A stretch of 64,000 bases of DNA from Tannerellaceae bacterium (GTDB lineage: Bacteria > Bacteroidota > Bacteroidia > Bacteroidales > Tannerellaceae), in NCBI GenBank assembly GCA_021201295.1, contig JAJQFE010000033.1, forward strand, positions 1-64,000, given 5' to 3'. This document shows, one piece after another, positions 39,534 to 47,462 of the stretch (positions are counted from its first letter, which is position 1; every line of letters begins with the position of its first letter). Under the pieces are notes generated by a model. It saw nothing but the letters and a program-made list of their open reading frames with translations, was not told the DNA's origin and did no database searches. A program made the position numbers and the translations under genes.

Positions 39534-40559
39534 CTAGGCCGCCTCTTTAAGAAGCAGACTTCGGTAGTCTTCCCGGTAAGGGGTCTTATCCCTTACAACA
39601 GCAAAGACTCTTTGTATTAACTTGTTTCTGACATTATTTAGGACCAGCTTTTTGGCTTTACCTTCCCGGAGTTTCCATTCATAATATGCTTTTAACTCTT
39701 TATCATACCGGACGGCTGCCTGAGCCGCCTGGGTAAGATAAGCCTTTAGTCTTTTATTACACATCTTACTTACATGCCGTCCTCTGTCAAGGGACGTGCC
39801 GGAGGATTTGCCAAAAGGAACTACTCCTACGTAACAAGCCAAAGAGCGTGCCTCTTTAAAGGTGGTAAAGTTTGCGGTATGAACCAGCAATACCACTGCA
39901 TTTATAAGTGAAATACCTTTTACAGAGGTGACAAGATCATAATTCTCTTTTATGCCTTTGGTTGTTAAAATAATACCTTTCATTTTCTTCTCCACTTCTT
40001 TGATCTCTCTTTCAAGAAGAGCGATCTGCGAATATGAACGCTCGTAAATATAACGGGCCGTTTGATCTATCTTAAGCACCCTTCTAAGCTCTGAGGCAGA
40101 AACTAAAAGTGCATGCTTATTCTTTAAAAGATGATTTCGGTAGGAAAGAAGCAAACCAAGAGACTCCAGCTCCTTCTGAGGGGGAGCACCCCTACGGGCT
40201 TTGTCCCTAAAACGATAGCCATAAAGAGCTATTGCATACGAATCTACCTTATCATTCTTTTCTCTTTTTTTGCCTGAAGAGAGTTTGATCTCACGGGGAT
40301 CTTCCAGCCATAGAAAGTAGTCTTTTTCAATCAAATAATTACTAAGTTCAAGACTATAAAGACCCGTATGCTCTGCGCAGAATATCCAATGTCCTCTATC
40401 CAGAGAACTTATACTCTTTATCCAACTTATCAGCTCTTTAAATCCTTTAAATGAGTTTTCAAACTGACGGTAAGAGACTACATCTATTTTACTCTCTGAA
40501 AACATATTTACATTGAAAGTCTTTTTCGAAAAGTCAATTCCAATAAATAAATTATCCAT
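39534..40559 (-). CDS. IS110-family transposase (RuvC-like DEDD + serine Tnp domain)
   Basis: Recombinase of 341 residues, typical IS110 size. The N-terminal RuvC-like domain has the DEDD residues: Asp in LFIGIDFSKKTF, Glu in FCAEHTGLYSLE, and the Asp pair in KNDKVDSYAIALYG. A coiled-coil stretch (about 170-215, LLEREIKEVEKKMKG) links to the C-terminal Tnp_20 domain (VKGISLINAVVLL ... YVGVVPFGKSSGTSLDRG) with its conserved Ser. The frame is intact, unlike many genes around it, and ends in a normal TAG. IS110 recombinases work with a bridge RNA made from the element's own non-coding end; a candidate lies just upstream. Confidence 0.93.
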   Translation of the reverse strand: MDNLFIGIDFSKKTFNVNMFSESKIDVVSYRQFENSFKGFKELISWIKSISSLDRGHWIFCAEHTGLYSLELSNYLIEKDYFLWLEDPREIKLSSGKKREKNDKVDSYAIALYGYRFRDKARRGAPPQKELESLGLLLSYRNHLLKNKHALLVSASELRRVLKIDQTARYIYERSYSQIALLEREIKEVEKKMKGIILTTKGIKENYDLVTSVKGISLINAVVLLVHTANFTTFKEARSLACYVGVVPFGKSSGTSLDRGRHVSKMCNKRLKAYLTQAAQAAVRYDKELKAYYEWKLREGKAKKLVLNNVRNKLIQRVFAVVRDKTPYREDYRSLLLKEAA

Positions 40560-40604
40560 ACTTTTGTCTAAGTTTATTAGTTGGAATTAACCGATAGCTG
40601 ATAG

Positions 40605-40754
40605 TACTTATACCCTTAATAGGTTCATAAGACCTAACATTCTATCTGGTATCCTCAGCTTGCCTGGCAAAGGGTCTGATTCGCAGAATAAGTTCCTTAG
40701 ACTTAGTCCTCTGCTTAGTTTACCCTATCCAGGGCGGTTAATTCCTCCTTTTTA
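40605..40754 (-). ncRNA. candidate IS110 bridge RNA
   Basis: Upstream of the transposase, on its strand, the leader folds into two hairpins in a row, each with an internal loop between outer and inner stems, the design of the target- and donor-binding loops of IS110 bridge RNAs. Hairpin 1 (40733 to 40663): outer pairs CCTGG/CCAGG and AGGGT/ACCCT, inner stem GCAGA/TCTGC, internal loop sides AAACTAA and GAATCA. Hairpin 2 (40652 to 40610): outer ATACC/GGTAT, inner TAGGT/ACCTA, loop sides AGATAGAATG and TTAAG. A TACTTTTG promoter box at 40761-40768 would start the RNA near 40754. Stems were found by eye, not by folding software; guide-to-DNA matches are not established. Confidence 0.5.
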
Positions 40755-40760
40755 TACAAC

Positions 40761-40768
40761 CAAAAGTA
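40761..40768 (-). promoter_or_regulatory. Bacteroidota -7 box in IS110 left end
   Basis: Minus-strand TACTTTTG matches TAnnTTTG. It would drive the leader RNA and the transposase, giving a leader of about 195 bases. Confidence 0.5.
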
Positions 40769-40901
40769 AGAAATTAACCTCAGTAACTTTTCACAATACA
40801 AACTAAGGGTCATCTGCGTTTCCGAATATTCGGATGTATCCTTACATGAACAAAATGTAAATAAAATGCAGGTAGATCTATGGAAAAGAGAGGGAAATCT
40901 C

Positions 40902-40909
40902 TATATTTG
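40902..40909 (+). promoter_or_regulatory. Bacteroidota -7 box upstream of acyl-CoA synthetase
   Basis: TATATTTG matches TAnnTTTG, 35 bases before the ATG at 40945. Confidence 0.55.
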
Positions 40910-40944
40910 CCTGTGTAGATAGGAATTAAAATTGTCAAAACGTT

Positions 40945-43005
40945 ATGATCAACCGAGAACTAATCAATCCATGCAGCATCGTTGTTGTAGGTGGCTCCAA
41001 TAATGTACATAAACCAGGTGGACGGTTGGTGAGAAACCTGCTGGACGGAAAATACCGGGGAGAATTATATGTGGTGAATACCCGGGAAACGGAAGTACAG
41101 GGTGTCCGGTCTTACCCGGATGTCCGGGATATTCCGGACACGGAGATGGCCATTTTATCTATACCCGGAAAGTCCTGCCCGGAAGTTGTGGAGGTTCTGG
41201 CAAAAGAGAAAAAAGTAAAAGCATTTATTATTGTATCCGCAGGTTTTGGCGAAGAGACAGAAGAAGGTGTTCTTTTGGAAGAGCAGATCCTGAAAACAGT
41301 GAATGAAGCCGGGGCCTCGCTGATCGGACCCAATTGTATCGGGTTAATGAACAGGCATTTTCATGGAGTATTTACCCAGCCTGTTTCGAAATTTGAACCC
41401 GGCGGGGTAGACTTTATCTCCAGTTCCGGTGGTACTGCTCTGTTTATTATTGAATCTGCGCTGACGAAAGGATTGAAATTCTCTTCGGTCTGGTCAGTGG
41501 GCAATTCGGCACAGATTGGTGTTGAGGATGTCATTGAATATATGGATCGTACGTTTGACCCGGTGTTGGATTCTAAGATCAAGATCCTGTATATAGAGAG
41601 CATTAAACAGCCGGATAAATTGCTTTATCATGCCTCTCCCCTGATCCGGAAGGGATGTAAGATCGCTGCTATTAAGGCCGGAAGTACGGAATTCGGTAAG
41701 CGGGCTGCTTCTTCTCACACAGGGGCTATTGCCAGTTTGGATTCGGCAGTGGAAGCACTTTTCCGTAAGGCCGGAATTGTGCGTTGTTTCAGCCGGGAAG
41801 AGTTAACTACGGTAGCCAGTATTTTTACCTTAAAGGAGATTCGGGGGCGGAATTGTGCCATCATTACCCATGCCGGTGGTCCGGCTGTGATGTTGGCGGA
41901 TGCTCTTTCTAAAGGACATATCCAGGTGCCGGACCTGAACGGTCCGTTGGCAGAAGAATTAAAATCTAAATTATACCCGGGAGCTGCTGTGGGAAATCCG
42001 ATTGATATTATCGGAACGGGTACTCCGGAGCATCTGGCTATTGCGATTGACTATTGTGAAAATTATTTTGATGAGATCGATATGATGATGGTCATCTTTG
42101 GTAGTCCGGGACTCGTTAAACTCTATGATACCTATGAGGTGCTTCACAAGAAGATGGAAGAATGCCGAAAACCTATTTTCCCTGTTCTTCCTTCTATCGT
42201 AACGGCTGGTCCTGAGGTCTGGAGCTTTATTAAAAAAGGACATTTCAACTTTTCCGATGAGGTCACGTTGAGGACTGCGCTTTCCCGGGTGATCAACACG
42301 CCGCAACCTACCAGTACGGACATTCAATTGTATGGCGTGGATGTTCCTGCAATCCGGAAGATCATTGACAGCTTGCCGGAGAAAGGCTATCTCAGCCCTG
42401 AAGATGTCAGAAGATTGCTGGAGGCCGCCCAAATCCCTGTGGTGGCGGAATTTACTTCGTCGGATGAAGATGAAGTGCTGGCTTTTGCCCGGCAGATCGG
42501 TTATCCTGTGGTGGCTAAAGTAGTAGGACCTATTCATAAAAGTGATGTAGGCGGAGTGGCGTTGAATATCCGGACGGAAGAACATCTGCGGGTGGAATAT
42601 GAATGGATGATGAAGATCCCGGAAGTTACGGCTATACTGGTTCAGCCTATGTTGAAAGGGATGAAATTGTTTTTGGGAGCTACCTATGAAGACCGTTTCG
42701 GGCATGTCGTTTTATGTGGTCTGGGTAGTATTTTTGTGGAGGTTCTCCGGGATGTATCCTATGGTCTGGCCCCCCTTTCCTATGATGAAACCTATTCTAT
42801 GATTCATTCTTTACGGGGATATCCGATCATCCGGGGAACCCGTGGACAAAAAGGGATTGATGAACAGGCCTATGCGGATATTATTGTCCGGCTGTCCACG
42901 TTGTTACGTTTTGCTTCAGAGATCAAGGAAATGGATATCAATCCTCTTTTAGCTACGGATAAGGGGTTATTTGTCGTGGATGCACGGATCCGGATAGAGA
43001 AATAA
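40945..43005 (+). CDS. ADP-forming acetate/acyl-CoA synthetase, fused alpha-beta (ACD)
   Basis: Cytoplasmic enzyme of 686 residues making ATP from acetyl-CoA or other acyl-CoA, ADP and phosphate (or the reverse). The N-terminal CoA-binding domain (about 7-130) is followed by two succinyl-CoA-ligase-like domains (about 140-450) containing SSSGGTALFIIES and the phospho-His candidate in AASSHTGAIASLDSA, and a C-terminal ATP-grasp domain (about 470-686) with PVVAKVVGPIHKSDVGGV and EMDINPLLATDKG. This alpha-beta order in one chain is the common fused form. It would serve acetate production in fermentation or amino-acid breakdown. It stands alone with its own promoter. Confidence 0.9.
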   Translation: MINRELINPCSIVVVGGSNNVHKPGGRLVRNLLDGKYRGELYVVNTRETEVQGVRSYPDVRDIPDTEMAILSIPGKSCPEVVEVLAKEKKVKAFIIVSAGFGEETEEGVLLEEQILKTVNEAGASLIGPNCIGLMNRHFHGVFTQPVSKFEPGGVDFISSSGGTALFIIESALTKGLKFSSVWSVGNSAQIGVEDVIEYMDRTFDPVLDSKIKILYIESIKQPDKLLYHASPLIRKGCKIAAIKAGSTEFGKRAASSHTGAIASLDSAVEALFRKAGIVRCFSREELTTVASIFTLKEIRGRNCAIITHAGGPAVMLADALSKGHIQVPDLNGPLAEELKSKLYPGAAVGNPIDIIGTGTPEHLAIAIDYCENYFDEIDMMMVIFGSPGLVKLYDTYEVLHKKMEECRKPIFPVLPSIVTAGPEVWSFIKKGHFNFSDEVTLRTALSRVINTPQPTSTDIQLYGVDVPAIRKIIDSLPEKGYLSPEDVRRLLEAAQIPVVAEFTSSDEDEVLAFARQIGYPVVAKVVGPIHKSDVGGVALNIRTEEHLRVEYEWMMKIPEVTAILVQPMLKGMKLFLGATYEDRFGHVVLCGLGSIFVEVLRDVSYGLAPLSYDETYSMIHSLRGYPIIRGTRGQKGIDEQAYADIIVRLSTLLRFASEIKEMDINPLLATDKGLFVVDARIRIEK

Positions 43006-43091
43006 ATTAAAAAATATACGAGGTCATTCTTTTGATCTTTCAGGATAGATGTTATATTTACATATTATTTAATCTGTAAAAGAAAAAGGTT

Positions 43092-43418
43092 ATGAGCGAA
43101 AAAGACGATTTCATTTATGATGAGGATGATTCTGTAAAATTTATACAGAACTATCTTCCACAGGAATTGAAGGGCAAGTTCAGTAGTGATGATATAAACT
43201 ACATTGTAGATTTAATTTATGATTACTATGATTCTAAAGGATACCTTTCTGATGGTGAAGAGGAGGATACGGGTGTAGACATTGATGAGAATGAACTGGT
43301 GGAATATGTGATCCGGAATGCTCAGAAGGATGGTATGGGTAAATATAGTGCAGACGAAATTACATTTATCGTACAGGGGGAACTGGAATATTGTGACTCT
43401 ATCAACATGTTTGATTGA
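43092..43418 (+). CDS. small acidic protein of unknown function
   Basis: Protein of 108 residues, very rich in Asp and Glu (MSEKDDFIYDEDDS at the start; GEEEDTGVDIDENE in the middle), no signal peptide, no TM segment. Two similar helical segments appear: SSDDINYIVDLIYDYYDS and SADEITFIVQGELEYCDS, suggesting an internal duplication of about 60 residues. I do not recognise a named family, though such proteins seem common in Bacteroidales. It sits between the acyl-CoA synthetase and an OmpA-type lipoprotein with no functional hint. Confidence 0.65.
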   Translation: MSEKDDFIYDEDDSVKFIQNYLPQELKGKFSSDDINYIVDLIYDYYDSKGYLSDGEEEDTGVDIDENELVEYVIRNAQKDGMGKYSADEITFIVQGELEYCDSINMFD

Positions 43419-43459
43419 AATTTGTTATATACTAAACATACGTTGTTTTAGTAAAATAA

Positions 43460-44139
43460 ATGGATATGAAAGATGTGAAATTAATGGCTGTTGTCCTGTT
43501 GGGTATGGCAGTGATATTAGTTGGTTGTGGTGCAAGTAAAACTGTGAAAGGCGCAGGTATCGGTATTGGTGCCGGTGGTGCTTTGGGAGCAGGAATCGGA
43601 GCCATTGCCGGTAATACAGGCTTAGGTGCTGTTCTGGGAGCAGCCGTAGGGGGTACCGCGGGTGCGTTGATTGGTAAAAAATGGATAAGCAGAAACAGGA
43701 GATCGAGGAAAGTGTTCCTGATGTGACTGTGGATACGGTGAATGATGGGGAAGCGTTGAAGGTGACGTTTGATTCCGGTATTCTTTTTGTGACCAATTCC
43801 AGTACTGTAAGCGATGCGTCCAGGAGTTCCTTACGTAATTTTGCCACTACGTTAAAGAATAATCCGGATACGGATATTAAGGTGGTAGGCTATACGGATA
43901 ATACAGGAGCTGTGGATTATAATCAGACCTTATCTGAAAAACGGGCCCAGAGTGTATATGATTACCTGATGCAACAAGGAGTAAGTTCAGATCGTATGGA
44001 ATATGAAGGAAAAGGTGTTCATGATCCTGTAGCGGATAATACCACTCCTGAAGGCCATTCTTTAAACCGCAGGGTAGAGATCCTGATCCTGGCCAATGAA
44101 AAAATGGTCCGGGAAGCACAAGCCGGTACACTTGAATAA
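43460..44139 (+). CDS. OmpA-family lipoprotein with glycine-zipper, frameshifted at A6 run
   Basis: Envelope protein of about 226 residues. The lipobox VILVGC (Cys about 23) is followed by a glycine-zipper region (GAGIGIGAGGALGAG...) and an OmpA C-terminal peptidoglycan-binding domain: FDSGILFVTNSSTVS, VVGYTDNTGAVDYN, LSEKRAQSVYDYL, and NRRVEILILAN. As read it splits into two frames; adding one A to the run at 43676-43681 joins GALIGKK to MDKQKQEIEESV without gap. YiaD-like proteins of this size tether the outer membrane to peptidoglycan. The start may be the third codon (MKDVK), which gives a more typical signal peptide. Confidence 0.85.
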
Positions 44140-44152
44140 AAATTAAGGTATT

Positions 44153-44172
44153 GTACGGTCTTCTGACCGTAC
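44153..44172 (+). terminator. hairpin just after the OmpA gene
   Basis: GTACGGTC (44153-44160) pairs perfectly with GACCGTAC (44165-44172) around a TTCT loop. No T run follows, so it may act with the longer structure next to it. Confidence 0.45.
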
Positions 44173-44187
44173 GTGCATATAGAAGGC

Positions 44188-44255
44188 ACGGATTACGTGG
44201 ACTCGACTGTTTATTATTTTTTGTAAACAGGGTAGTCCGGTAATCCGTACTTTTT
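44188..44255 (+). terminator. long compound terminator hairpin
   Basis: ACGGATTACGTGGACT (from 44188) pairs with AGTCCGGTAATCCGT (44234-44248) with one bulge; the loop contains a second small stem CTGTTTA/TAAACAG. CTTTTTC follows. Confidence 0.65.
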
Positions 44256-44382
44256 CTATTATTCGTTAAATGAAATGAATAACTTTTGCTTTGCCGGAAA
44301 GGGGGCTAAACTTTTCTGATAAGCCTTTGTTTATGAAGCATGTTTTATGATACATTTTAACGAATTAAAAACCTTGAGTAAA

Positions 44383-45030
44383 ATGAAGAAGTATTTTCTA
44401 TTATATTCCCTTATCCTTTTGGCGATGATCTCGTGTCAGAAGGATCCGGATACCTCCAAGTTAGATAACGATTTTCCTGTATCTACCAATTATGATAAGA
44501 GTGCTGTTTTTTCCAGTTACAGTACTTTCTACATTCCGAATAGTGTCTTAGTCCTGGATAGCAGTGAACAGTCTTACTACTGGACAGAAGAAAGCGCCGA
44601 TAAGATCATTGATGCATTTGTCAGAAATATGGAAAGCAGAGGGTATAGACAGATTGCTGATAGAGACAGTGCTGATCTGGGTATACAGGTTTCTTATGTG
44701 CATGATGTAAATTATGTCCATTCCGGCGGTTATTACGATGATTCCTATTGGTGGTGGAGATATCCCGGCTACTGGGGACCTGGCTACTGGGGTGGCTGGG
44801 GAGGATGGTATTATCCTTACTCTGTCTATTACACCTATTCCGTAGGTTCTTTATTAGCAGAAATGGTGGGCCTGAAGTTTGTGGTTTCGGTGGATGAAAA
44901 TTCCAGATTACCGATTATATGGACTGCTTATATGAGTGGTTTATTGTCCAGTTCCAGTAATTTCAATACACAGTTGGCTGTAAATGCGGTTGATCAGGCT
45001 TTCGTCCAATCCTCTTACATCAAAAAATAA
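44383..45030 (+). CDS. DUF4136 lipoprotein
   Basis: Lipoprotein of about 215 residues. The start at 44383 (MKKYFLLYSLILLAMISC) gives a perfect lipobox MISC at residues 15-18; the frame is open from 44347 but adds a non-signal extension. The DUF4136 domain is seen as YSTFYIPNSVLVL ... ADKIIDAFVRNMESRGYRQI ... SADLGIQVSYV. A Gly/Tyr/Trp-rich insert (WWRYPGYWGPGYWGGWGG, about 133-150) is typical. Its role is unknown; it is followed at 34 bases by a barrel protein, and both may act in the envelope. Confidence 0.8.
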   Translation: MKKYFLLYSLILLAMISCQKDPDTSKLDNDFPVSTNYDKSAVFSSYSTFYIPNSVLVLDSSEQSYYWTEESADKIIDAFVRNMESRGYRQIADRDSADLGIQVSYVHDVNYVHSGGYYDDSYWWWRYPGYWGPGYWGGWGGWYYPYSVYYTYSVGSLLAEMVGLKFVVSVDENSRLPIIWTAYMSGLLSSSSNFNTQLAVNAVDQAFVQSSYIKK

Positions 45031-45064
45031 TAGGTAAGACTAACATTTAAAGTTGAAAATTCTT

Positions 45065-45703
45065 ATGAAAAATATATTGAATCCCATTAAAATATTCATT
45101 TTACTTCTGGTCTGTGGTACATTTGTAGGAAATGCACAGGCTCAGGATGGAAAAAGATTGTATTTTAATATTGACTGGCAGTTAAATCTGCCGGTGCAAA
45201 ATGATTTTGCCAAACGCTTTAGTGGCTGGGGTGCCCACGGGGAAGTGGGTTATTATGTAGCTCCTTCAGTTGCTGTAGGTGCCTTTGTCTCGTATCATAC
45301 CAATAATAAGTATATCGACCGTTCAACGATCCATACCAGTGAGACTTCTGCTATCACAACTGATCAGCAGCATTCTATTTTCCAGATTCCGTTTGGTGCA
45401 CTGGTTCGTTTCACTCCTTCCAGAGAAGGTATGGTGGAACCTTATATCGGCGCTAAGGTGGGTACCAGTTATAGTGAAGTTTCTTCCCATCTGAACATTT
45501 ATAAAGTCTATGACCGGGAATGGGGATTTTATATTTCTCCTGAAGTGGGTGTTACTTTCTATTTCACACCTGAAAAACAGGTAGGTTTACACCTGTCTAC
45601 TTATTATAACTATTCTACTCAAAAGAGTGAAGTGTTGAATTATGAGGTGGACGGTTTAAATAACTGGGGGGGGTACGTGTCGGTCTGGCATTCTGATATA
45701 TAG
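45065..45703 (+). CDS. outer-membrane beta-barrel protein
   Basis: Secreted protein of about 212 residues with a signal peptide (MKNILNPIKIFILLLV ... NAQAQ). The mature part has alternating hydrophobic strands and ends in an aromatic-rich strand, as in OmpW/porin-like small barrels (FNIDWQLNLPVQNDF, GYYVAPSVAVGAFVSYH, EPYIGAKVGTSYSE, FYISPEVGVTFYF). The ATG at 45065 is used; a TTG at 45053 is less likely. It ends in a real TAG stop. Paired with the DUF4136 lipoprotein. Function unknown. Confidence 0.75.
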   Translation: MKNILNPIKIFILLLVCGTFVGNAQAQDGKRLYFNIDWQLNLPVQNDFAKRFSGWGAHGEVGYYVAPSVAVGAFVSYHTNNKYIDRSTIHTSETSAITTDQQHSIFQIPFGALVRFTPSREGMVEPYIGAKVGTSYSEVSSHLNIYKVYDREWGFYISPEVGVTFYFTPEKQVGLHLSTYYNYSTQKSEVLNYEVDGLNNWGGYVSVWHSDI

Positions 45704-45745
45704 CATAGTTTATAGCAAGATAACCTGTAAATTATTATATTATTA

Positions 45746-45790
45746 AAACTGTCTCAGGTAGATGTATTCTATAGGGACAGCTTCTTTTTT
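45746..45790. terminator. bidirectional terminator between barrel gene and inositol cluster
   Basis: AAACTGTCTC (45746-45755) pairs with GGGACAGCTT (45774-45783) with two G-U pairs, then CTTTTTT on the plus strand. Confidence 0.65.
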
Positions 45791-45813
45791 AGTATCATTC
45801 AGGACAGGTTTTC

Positions 45814-46536
45814 CTATAGCTGGAAAACCTGTTGTAGTTCTCGGAAATCTTCTATGATAGCATTGGCTTTTTCTTCTCCTGTATAGGGTTGCCAGCCCAG
45901 ACTTTTTATCCAGACCGTCTTACAACCTACTGTGGTGGCAGGCAGAATATCTTTGTCATAGGAATCTCCGATCACAACGATGGATGCTGCCGGCAGGTTT
46001 AGGGCCCGTATGCCTAAAGCAAAGATTTCAGGGTCTGGTTTACGGACACCTACTACGGCCGATTCGATGATGGACCGGAAGTAGGAGGTTAAGCCGAAAT
46101 CTTCCAGTACGGATTCCACATTTCCGTAAAAATTAGATACTAAGATCATGGGATACCGTTCCTGTAACTGCTCTAAAACCAGGCGTGTTGCCTGGATGGC
46201 TGTGCGGGCATATTGGTAACAACGTTCAGCTATTTCCCGTGTGAAATCTTCCAGGTTGACGGGAGCCCGGAATTTTTTATTTTCTTCCAGCCATTTTCCC
46301 TGCAAGCCGATCTTTATGTCGAGCATATCATGAAAGTTGTGATGGGGAAGTACCAGCCGGGTTTTTCCTAATGTTCGTTCTCCGTATACATAGGCATCCC
46401 GGAAGTCTGCTTTACTGACCGGTACCCGGATCTCTTCATAGGCTTTCCATATCACTTCCGCCCAGTGCATCCCGTTGCTGTCAATGGTTCCTCCGTAATC
46501 GAAAATGATCCCTTTAATCTGGTTTAAATCAAACAT
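45814..46536 (-). CDS. HAD-superfamily phosphatase, last gene of inositol-lipid cluster
   Basis: HAD hydrolase of 240 residues. Motif I is IIFDYGGTID (nucleophile Asp; the second Asp of DxD is replaced by Gly, giving DYGGT as in some HAD phosphatases), motif II is MILVSN, and motif III/IV reads GVRKPDPEIF and VVIGDSYDKDI. It has an alpha-helical cap domain (about 20-95). It ends the five-gene minus-strand cluster after myo-inositol-phosphate synthase and is separated from the phosphatidyltransferase by 4 bases. A phosphatidylinositol-phosphate phosphatase role is a reasonable inference from place, not from sequence. Confidence 0.8.
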   Translation of the reverse strand: MFDLNQIKGIIFDYGGTIDSNGMHWAEVIWKAYEEIRVPVSKADFRDAYVYGERTLGKTRLVLPHHNFHDMLDIKIGLQGKWLEENKKFRAPVNLEDFTREIAERCYQYARTAIQATRLVLEQLQERYPMILVSNFYGNVESVLEDFGLTSYFRSIIESAVVGVRKPDPEIFALGIRALNLPAASIVVIGDSYDKDILPATTVGCKTVWIKSLGWQPYTGEEKANAIIEDFRELQQVFQL

Positions 46537-46540
46537 ATAT

Positions 46541-47462
46541 TTAATTTTGTGAAGACATTAATTCCTGAGTAAACTGTTTGGAAAATTTTTCGTGCGTTGC
46601 GATCATATAGATCAGCATCGCATTTAACACGGTCATTTCAAACACAAAGTAGATCCAGGGCATTCCTATAAACAGGCTGATGAAAAGTACAATCACCCGT
46701 GTATTAAAAGAAAGCATATTCGTATATTTCATCAATGGCAGACTTTTTTTCCCTGAATGCTTTGCGGAACCATTCGGGAACTTCTCCGTGATATTTTTCC
46801 CGGATGATATGCATAAGTTGCTGGAATTTCGGGCTGAGTTGTTCCTGTCCGACAGTGTAGTTAATATAAAAAGTCTCAAATAATTTGTAGATAAAATCTT
46901 TCTTCCAGCTCAGTGTTTTGTAATTTTCTTTTAAGGTAACTGAATTGGACAGTTCACTTCCGGATTTTCCTTTGAGAAACAGGAGATGCACGTTGCGGTA
47001 ATAGTCTGCCATGGCTGCCTGTTTACTATGGAAAAAGCCTGTTACGGCTGCTAATATCCAGATCCGGATTCCCCATTCCGGTGTCAGGCGGAAACAGATC
47101 GCTGCGTAAATAGAAATAAACCAGAGATCCCCGCAGAAACCATCCAGAATACGCCCCAGGGGGGAGCTTTGTCCGGTCATCCGGGCTAACTGTCCGTCTG
47201 CACTGTCATAGGAATTGGCCCAGATCAACAGCAACATACCCAGGATATTGATCGTGAGATCCTGAAAGTAAAAACAGATACCGGCGGCAATGCCTATAAA
47301 GATGGAAGCGATAGTGATCGCATTCGGAGACACTTCCAGCTTATGGAAAAAGAGAGCCCAGTAATATCCGATCGGCCGGTAGAAGTGGATATCGATAAAC
47401 TCTTCTGTATCTAACGACTTAAGAGTGGATTCTATACTTGGTTTCTTAGCCTGTTCTTTCAT
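46541..47462 (-). CDS. CDP-alcohol phosphatidyltransferase, likely PI-phosphate synthase; frameshifted at T7 run
   Basis: Integral membrane enzyme of about 307 codons. The hallmark is DSADGQLARMTGQSSPLGR followed by ILDGFCGD, which fits DGx2ARx8Gx3Dx3D. It joins CDP-diacylglycerol to an alcohol phosphate. As read the frame ends at 46704 (EYAFF), but the run of seven A (plus-strand T at 46744-46750) is one too long: with six A it continues KSLPLMKYTNMLSFNTRV and two C-terminal TM helices to 46541. So a homopolymer error is likely. In Bacteroides thetaiotaomicron the homologous cluster makes inositol phospholipids (BT1522-BT1526, from memory), hence the specificity call. Its start overlaps the ATP-grasp stop (TAATG). 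Confidence 0.85.

Larger units (their letters stand above)
39534..40790 (-). mobile_element. IS110-family insertion sequence (ends approximate)
   Basis: One DEDD transposase gene with a long structured non-coding leader upstream and a short downstream end, the layout of the IS110 group. IS110 elements lack terminal inverted repeats and target duplications of ordinary kind, so ends cannot be placed from the sequence alone; the left end is somewhere around 40770-40810. The element interrupts the gap between the aquaporin and acyl-CoA synthetase genes and breaks no gene. Confidence 0.75.
40560..40944. other. gene-free stretch: IS110 left end and acyl-CoA synthetase promoter
   Basis: 385 bp. Bases 40560-40770 hold the candidate bridge RNA and its promoter. 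Beyond is host flank, with a perfect 14-bp palindrome TCCGAATATTCGGA (40821-40834), a possible operator, and the promoter box at 40902-40909. Confidence 0.6.

Noticed and set aside
40800-40811. AAACTAAGGGTC in the right flank matching both AAACTAAG (minus, 40714-40721) and GACCCTT (minus, 40670-40676) of the IS110 leader as guide pairing
   Set aside because: Orientation does not agree with left-guide identity to the top strand at that junction, and GACCCTT is used in the predicted stem. Matches of 7-8 bases are easily chance.
41971-42705. 244-codon open frame antisense to the acyl-CoA synthetase
   Set aside because: Shadow of a real gene: no family features, His/Arg-rich composition typical of reversed frames.
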